Assembly (NCBI GenBank): GCA_001797035.1 | Contig: MGOE01000141.1 | Coordinates: forward strand, 6,663 to 15,604 | Source: Chloroflexi bacterium RBG_16_72_14 | GTDB taxonomy: Bacteria; Chloroflexota; Limnocylindria; Limnocylindrales; CSP1-4 | DNA length: 8,942 nucleotides | Direction of reading: 5' to 3' | Part shown: in pieces, positions 5,460-8,942 of the stretch | Layout of the letters: every line of letters starts with the position of its first letter | How positions within the stretch are numbered: position 1 is the stretch's first letter | Notes under the pieces: generated by a model | Database searches by the model: none | Seen by the model: only the letters and a program-made list of their open reading frames with translations | What the model was told of the DNA's origin: nothing | Translations under genes and position numbers: made by a program

Positions 5460-7343
5460 GTGTCGCAGACGGTCAACGGCAGCGCCGCCCTCGCCATCCG
5501 CGACCTCGTGGTGACCTACCCGGGTCCGCCACCGGTCCGCGCGCTGGACGGCGTCTCGCTCCATGTCGCCGCCGGCGAATGCCTCGGCATCCTGGGCGAG
5601 TCCGGGTCGGGCAAGTCCACCATGTGCCGGGCCCTGCTCGGCCTGGTGCCCGAGGCATCGGTCGCGGGCAGCATGCGCATCGGCGGTCGCGAGCTGTCCG
5701 GCCTCGACGAGGCCGGCTGGCGCGAGGTCCGTTGGAGCCGGATCGCGCTGGCCCTCCAGTCCACTGCGTCGCTCAATCCGGTGCTCAGCGTCGGGTCCCA
5801 GGTGGCCGAGCCGCTCCGGGTTCACATGGGCCTCGGCGAGCGCGAGGCCGACCGCCGCGTTGCCGGCCTGCTCGTCGACGTGGGACTCGGCGAGTGGGCG
5901 GCGCAGCGTTACCCCCACCAGCTCTCCGGCGGCCAGCGCCGGCTCGTGCTGCTGGCGATGGCGCTCGCCTGCGAGCCCGACGTCGTCGTCCTCGACGAGC
6001 CGACCGCCGGACTCGACGCGGCGACGCGCAACGGCGTGCTGGACCTGCTGGGACGAATCCGGGCCGAGCGTCGCGTGTCCCTGCTCGTGATGAGCCACGA
6101 CGCGGATGCCCTCGAGGTGCTCGCGGACCGCGTCGCGGTCCTGTACCGCGGATGGCTGGCCGAGATGGGGCCGGCTCGCGACGTGCTCGACGATCCGCGC
6201 AGCCCCTACTCCTGGGCGTTGCTCAACGCCCGACCGACCCTCGCCTCGGTCAAGGACCTGCGGGGCATCCGGGGCAATCCCCCCGACCTCACCGTGGTCG
6301 CGACCGGCTGTCCGTTCCTGGAGAGGTGCCACCAGGCGCGCGAAGCGGTGTGCGCAGGCGGCCGACCCGCCCTGGCGCCGCCGCTCGGCGAGACCGGGAC
6401 CCGCGTGGTGGCCTGCGCGCGGGGTGGCGTGGTCCCCCTGCTGTCGGCCCGCAGCCTGCGGAAGGTGTACACGTCGGGAGGGCCGTTCCACCGCCAGCGC
6501 ACCACGGCGGTGGACGACGTGGACCTCGATGTGCGCGAGGGCGAGGTCGTGGGCCTGGTCGGGTCCACGGGGGCCGGCAAGTCCACCCTGGGCATGCTCC
6601 TGGTCCGGCTCGCGGATCCGGACGGGGGGACGGTCACCTTCGACGGTACCGATCTGATGGCCGCTCGCCGTGGCCAGCTCAAGGCGCTCCGCGCGCAGAT
6701 CCAGATGCTGTTCCAGGATCCCTTCGAGGCGCTGTCCAATCGCCTGACGGTCCGCGAGGTGGTGCGCGAGCCGCTCGACATCCAGGAGATCGGCGACGCC
6801 TCGAGCCGCGAAGCCGCGGTCAGGCGTCTCCTCGTCGAGTGCCGCCTCCCCGCCGACGACGCGTTCGTGTCGCGGCACACCCATGAGCTCTCGGGCGGCC
6901 AGCTCCAGCGCGTGGCCCTGGCCCGGGCCCTGATCCTCGAGCCGAAGCTGCTGGTGGCGGACGAGGCCGTGTCGATGCTCGACCCGAGCGAGCAGGCCAA
7001 GATGCTGCAGCTGCTCAAGCACCTGCAGGTGCAGCGGGGCATGGCCATGCTGTTCATCTCCCACGACCTGTCGGTCGTGCTGCGGATCGCGGACCGGGTG
7101 CTCGTGCTCGACGGCGGCCGGGTGGTCGAGGAGGGCTCGGGCGGTGCCCTGCTGGTCGCGCCGCGCCATGCGGTCACCCGGTCGCTGCTCGCGGCGTCGG
7201 GGCGGGATGTCCTGTTCGGACGGGGTGGCAGGGAGGATCCCGGGCCCACGCCCAACGTCGTCGACCTCGAGGCCTACCGGAGCCTCGGCACCCACGAGGA
7301 CAAGTCACACGAGGACGAGTCGCAAGGAGGCGGTTGGACATGA
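5460..7343 (+). CDS. Fused double ABC ATPase (DppD+DppF type) of a peptide/nickel-family importer
   Basis: One 627-aa chain carries both cytoplasmic ATPase halves that are usually two proteins. Domain 1: Walker A GESGSGKST (46-54), Q-loop Gln100, signature LSGGQ (155-159), Walker B ending Asp179-Glu180, switch His213. It is followed by the OppD/DppD-type tail with Cys284, Cys290, Cys298 and Cys319, a four-Cys pattern linked to Fe-S binding in some DppD proteins. Domain 2: Walker A GSTGAGKST (368-376), Q-loop Gln419, LSGGQ (477-481), Asp501-Glu502, His535. All catalytic motifs are intact in both halves. The C-terminus carries a HEDKSHEDES repeat. GTG 5460 is chosen because GAGGAG at 5444-5449 lies 10 bases before it and the ABC fold begins within 15 residues; GTG 5430 is an alternative. 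The open frame further upstream overlaps the binding-protein gene and is not used. The stop overlaps the FmdE gene by 4 bases. Confidence 0.93.
   Translation: MSQTVNGSAALAIRDLVVTYPGPPPVRALDGVSLHVAAGECLGILGESGSGKSTMCRALLGLVPEASVAGSMRIGGRELSGLDEAGWREVRWSRIALALQSTASLNPVLSVGSQVAEPLRVHMGLGEREADRRVAGLLVDVGLGEWAAQRYPHQLSGGQRRLVLLAMALACEPDVVVLDEPTAGLDAATRNGVLDLLGRIRAERRVSLLVMSHDADALEVLADRVAVLYRGWLAEMGPARDVLDDPRSPYSWALLNARPTLASVKDLRGIRGNPPDLTVVATGCPFLERCHQAREAVCAGGRPALAPPLGETGTRVVACARGGVVPLLSARSLRKVYTSGGPFHRQRTTAVDDVDLDVREGEVVGLVGSTGAGKSTLGMLLVRLADPDGGTVTFDGTDLMAARRGQLKALRAQIQMLFQDPFEALSNRLTVREVVREPLDIQEIGDASSREAAVRRLLVECRLPADDAFVSRHTHELSGGQLQRVALARALILEPKLLVADEAVSMLDPSEQAKMLQLLKHLQVQRGMAMLFISHDLSVVLRIADRVLVLDGGRVVEEGSGGALLVAPRHAVTRSLLAASGRDVLFGRGGREDPGPTPNVVDLEAYRSLGTHEDKSHEDESQGGGWT
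7324..7330 (+). promoter_or_regulatory. Strong ribosome binding site fixing the FmdE-protein start
   Basis: AAGGAGG lies inside the end of the ATPase gene, 9 bases before ATG 7340 and only 3 before the in-frame TTG 7334. Spacing therefore favours the ATG, which also overlaps the ATPase stop as ATGA. Confidence 0.8.
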
Positions 7344-7942
7344 TCGACGAGGCCACGCTCGAGCGGGTCGTGGGCTTCCACGGGCACATGTGTCCCGGGC
7401 TGGCGATGGGCATGCAGGCCGCCCAGATCTGCCTCGCGGAGATCGGCACGCACTCCAAGGACGAGGAGGTGGTGGCGGCCGTCGAGACCGACATGTGCGC
7501 GGTCGACGCGATCCAGGTCCTGACCGGCTGCACCTTCGGCAAGGGCAACTTCATCCACCGCGACTGGGGCAAGAACGCCTACACGTTCTACCGGCGCTCC
7601 GACGGCAAGGGCATCCGGCTGTCGGGCAGGCCCAACGCCTGGCAGCGTGACGAGGAGCACACGGCGCTGTTCGCCAGGATCCGGGCGGGCGAGGCGAGCG
7701 AGGCCGAGCGGGCCCGCTTTGGCGAACTCCACGAGGCGTCGGCCCGAAAGGTCCTCGCCCTCGACCCGTACGACCTGTTCGAGGTCAGGCAGATCCAGGG
7801 ACCACTGCCACGCGCCGCGCGCATCCATACGACCATCAACTGCGAGAGTTGCGGAGAGGGCGTGATGGAGACACGGATCCACATCCTCGAGGGCCGCCAG
7901 CTCTGCACGCCGTGCTTCGACGCGGCGATGCCCCGGCCCTGA
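7340..7942 (+). CDS. FmdE-domain protein with C-terminal zinc finger
   Basis: The protein is 200 aa and cytoplasmic, with no signal or membrane segment. The N-terminal half is an FmdE domain (named after subunit E of formylmethanofuran dehydrogenase): FHGHMCPG at residues 13-20 with His14, His16 and Cys18, then ETDMCAVDAIQVLTGCTFGKGN at 49-70 with Cys53, Asp56 and Cys64. These are the family's metal-site positions. The C-terminus has Cys168-x2-Cys171 and Cys189-x2-Cys192, a small zinc finger seen in many bacterial FmdE proteins. The biochemical function of stand-alone bacterial FmdE proteins is not established. Here the gene overlaps the ATPase gene by 4 bases, so it is made together with the importer. 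A role in binding, handing on or sensing the imported metal or cofactor is my inference. Nothing else of a formylmethanofuran dehydrogenase is present, so that enzyme role is unlikely. Confidence 0.88.
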   Translation: MIDEATLERVVGFHGHMCPGLAMGMQAAQICLAEIGTHSKDEEVVAAVETDMCAVDAIQVLTGCTFGKGNFIHRDWGKNAYTFYRRSDGKGIRLSGRPNAWQRDEEHTALFARIRAGEASEAERARFGELHEASARKVLALDPYDLFEVRQIQGPLPRAARIHTTINCESCGEGVMETRIHILEGRQLCTPCFDAAMPRP

Positions 7943-7950
7943 CACTCACG

Positions 7951-7967
7951 CCCGGCCGGCTGCCGGG
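7951..7967 (+). terminator. GC hairpin after the FmdE gene (possible operon terminator)
   Basis: CCCGGC pairs with GCCGGG across a CGGCT loop, 8 bases after the FmdE stop. No T-run follows. The position at the end of the tightly packed cassette and before a long gap supports a terminator role, of the T-poor kind proposed in high-GC bacteria. Confidence 0.4.
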
Positions 7968-8083
7968 ACGCAGGCAGGGGGCGCCCGCACTCAGGGCCCG
8001 TACCACCTGTGGGCTGACGCCCCGTGGAACTGCCGCGAGAGGATCCTGTCGGTCATGGGTGAGTCCTGACGCCGTACAGGGCC

Positions 8084-8131
8084 TTGACCTCGAGCCGATG
8101 GCCACTGACATGGAGCGACCGATCTCGGTCG
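8084..8131 (+). promoter_or_regulatory. Possible hypC promoter with a palindromic operator-like site
   Basis: TTGACC (8084-8089) and TGACAT (8106-8111) are spaced 16 bases apart and resemble a weak housekeeping promoter. Directly downstream is CGACCGA-TC-TCGGTCG (8116-8131), a perfect 7-bp dyad with a 2-base spacer that would cover the transcription start. The -10 match is modest, so the promoter is speculative; the dyad is seen directly. Confidence 0.3.
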
Positions 8132-8143
8132 TCGCGGCCTCCA

Positions 8144-8246
8144 TGTTGCAGTACCCCATGGGCCGGCGGGCGGGCGATCACCGACGACCCGGTGGGCCTC
8201 GTCGTGCAACAGGCCGGATGGCGGTGCAATATCTGCCGATCCGCCA
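8144..8246 (+). ncRNA. Candidate structured leader or small RNA upstream of hypC
   Basis: TGTTGCA (8144-8150) can pair with TGCAACA (8205-8211). Immediately inside the closing strand sits a hairpin at 8182-8204: CGACGA/TCGTCG plus CCC/GGG with a 2-base bulge and a GGT loop. TGGCGG (8219-8224) and CCGCCA (8241-8246) form a further stem. No known riboswitch or RNA family is recognised. In GC-rich DNA some pairing is expected by chance. Confidence 0.25.
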
Positions 8247-8398
8247 GCAGCGGCACCATCGCAATGACGGAAGATGCGACCAGCAACGCGACCACGCCCC
8301 GAGGTGCTACATGCAGGTCCCGATCGTCAGTCCCACCCCCGGCGCCATCCCCCTCGCCGCCGCGCGGCGGGCGACACGGCCTGACGAGGCGTAGGGCC

Positions 8399-8695
8399 AT
8401 GTGCGTCGGCCTGCCCGGCCGGGTGGTCGAGGTCGATCCGGCGTGGCCGGAGTTGGCGATGGTGGACGTGTCCGGCAGGGTCCGCCGCGTGAGCGTGGCC
8501 CTGCTCGACGTTCCACCGGTGGTCGGCGACTGGGTCGTCGTGCAGCTGGGGTTCGCCCTCGAGAAGCTGACCGAGGCCGAGGCACAGGAGTCGATCATGC
8601 TGCTCCAGGCGTTGAGCGACGCCGCAGAGGGCGAGCTGTCACTCGATCTCGAGGCCCTCACGGAGGCCGCTCGTCCCGGCCCCGCGGTGGCATGA
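8399..8695 (+). CDS. hypC: Hydrogenase assembly chaperone HypC/HupF
   Basis: HypC works with HypD to build the Fe(CN)2CO unit and deliver it to the hydrogenase large subunit in the cytoplasm. The protein is 98 aa (family about 75-100). It starts MCVGLPGRVVEV, so Cys2, the residue that binds HypD/iron and the large subunit precursor, is exposed once Met is removed. The barrel core VSVALLDVPPVVGDWVVVQL and the helix LTEAEAQESIMLLQAL match the family. One oddity: the usual VLVHxGFA segment reads VVVQLGFA, with Gln49 replacing a highly conserved His. GAGG at 8386-8389 lies 9 bases before the ATG. The longer open frame upstream is shadow sequence. The neighbour downstream is not hypD, at least not in the visible part. 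Identity is firm; full activity is uncertain because of the substitution. Confidence 0.92.
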   Translation: MCVGLPGRVVEVDPAWPELAMVDVSGRVRRVSVALLDVPPVVGDWVVVQLGFALEKLTEAEAQESIMLLQALSDAAEGELSLDLEALTEAARPGPAVA

Positions 8696-8702
8696 AGATG
8701 CC

Positions 8703-8942
8703 ATGCGCGGCGCGCTGATCGACGGCGGCGGGACCGCGCATCGCGGCCTCCAGGCACCCGGACGGCCGCTGGCCGGGCTTGCCACGATCCCGCTCGAGGA
8801 CCTCGCCGCCTGGGAGCTGGCGGCGTTCGACGTCATCGTGGTGCCACGCTCGTGCGACGCGGACCGGCTGTATGCGCGCCGCCACCAGGTCCGGCGCTAC
8901 CTCGATCGGGGCGGCGTGCTCGTCTCGTTCGGGGAGTTGTGG
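8703..8942 (+). CDS. Unrecognised protein with Rossmann-like, amidotransferase-like N-terminus (3' partial)
   Basis: The frame starts at ATG 8703, 7 bases after the hypC stop, and runs open for 80 codons to the window end. It begins MRGALIDGGG and continues with alternating hydrophobic strands and helices: FDVIVVPRSCDAD (about 46-58), then a helix, then RRYLDRGGVLVSFGELW at the end. The pattern of a strand, Val-Pro-Arg, a helix of charged residues and Gly-Gly-Val-Leu-Val resembles class I glutamine amidotransferase-like or ThuA-like folds, but the catalytic part is not in the window and I cannot name the family. It is probably co-transcribed with hypC. No strong Shine-Dalgarno sequence is present, so coupling to hypC translation is likely. 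It does not look like hypD. Confidence 0.65.
   Translation, partial: MRGALIDGGGTAHRGLQAPGRPLAGLATIPLEDLAAWELAAFDVIVVPRSCDADRLYARRHQVRRYLDRGGVLVSFGELW

Larger units (their letters stand above)
7943..8398. other. 456-base intergenic region with inverted repeats, no convincing gene
   Basis: Open frames crossing this region on both strands are Arg/Pro/Ser-rich, lack good start signals and overlap neighbouring genes, so I call no protein. What can be seen: a GC hairpin at 7951-7967; a possible promoter at 8084-8111; a perfect 7+7 inverted repeat at 8116-8131; a distant 7-bp inverted repeat at 8144-8150/8205-8211 enclosing a 9-bp hairpin at 8182-8204; and a TGGCGG/CCGCCA pair at 8219-8246. From about 8250 to 8398 I see nothing distinct apart from a GAGG at 8386-8389 placed to serve hypC. 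The length and structure suggest a separate transcript start for hypC with a long leader, or a small RNA. Confidence 0.6.

Noticed and set aside
6303..6410. Cysteine cluster in the middle of the ATPase as a novel metal site
   Set aside because: The Cys pattern after the first ATPase domain is the normal OppD/DppD C-terminal motif, so it is expected rather than new.
5292..7295. 667-codon open frame on the - strand
   Set aside because: It lies wholly opposite the fused ATPase, whose motifs are all intact. The translation is Arg/His/Gln/Gly-rich without recognisable domains, as expected for antisense of a high-GC gene.
7849..8394. Possible protein genes in the gap before hypC, on either strand
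   Set aside because: The frames begin inside neighbouring genes, have no RBS, and show Arg/Pro-rich shadow composition. A hydrophobic stretch on the - strand near 8230-8290 is too short to support a membrane protein.
1..8942. CRISPR arrays, tRNA or rRNA genes, insertion sequences
   Set aside because: No regularly spaced repeats, no tRNA-like cloverleaf and no transposase motifs were seen on either strand.

Overview
The window is about 9 kb of very GC-rich DNA with all convincing genes on the + strand, many GTG starts, and short overlaps between genes. This fits a high-GC bacterium such as an actinobacterium or a GC-rich Chloroflexota-type lineage. The sequence alone does not settle which, and nothing points to a phage, plasmid or insertion sequence.

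Bases 1-1471 hold [NiFe]-hydrogenase accessory genes. First is the 3' part of a NifU-domain/Rieske-domain fusion protein, cut off by the window start. Second is a HyaD/HybD/HycI-type hydrogenase maturation endopeptidase. The hydrogenase structural genes are not in the window and probably lie upstream.

Bases 1608-7942 hold a five-gene transport cassette: two DppB/DppC-type permeases that overlap by 4 bases, a family 5 (DppA/NikA-type) lipoprotein binding protein, a fused double ATPase (DppD+DppF-type), and an FmdE-domain protein overlapping the ATPase by 4 bases. Its place inside a hydrogenase accessory locus suggests import of nickel, a nickel chelate or another cofactor precursor, with the FmdE protein as a possible cytoplasmic partner. 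That role is inference. Possible control elements include a 12-codon upstream ORF coupled to the first permease, hairpins on both sides of the binding-protein gene, and a GC hairpin after the FmdE gene.

Bases 7943-8398 have no convincing gene. They contain a cluster of inverted repeats and a possible promoter. Then comes hypC (8399-8695), a chaperone for assembling the hydrogenase Fe(CN)2CO centre, which carries an unusual Gln where family members normally have a His. Last is the 5' part of an unrecognised gene with a Rossmann-like, amidotransferase-like start, cut off by the window end.

The most interesting points are the transporter/FmdE cassette between hydrogenase maturation genes, changed ligand positions in two metal-related proteins (Rieske Cys-x-His to Cys-x-Gly, HypC His to Gln), and the structured intergenic region before hypC.
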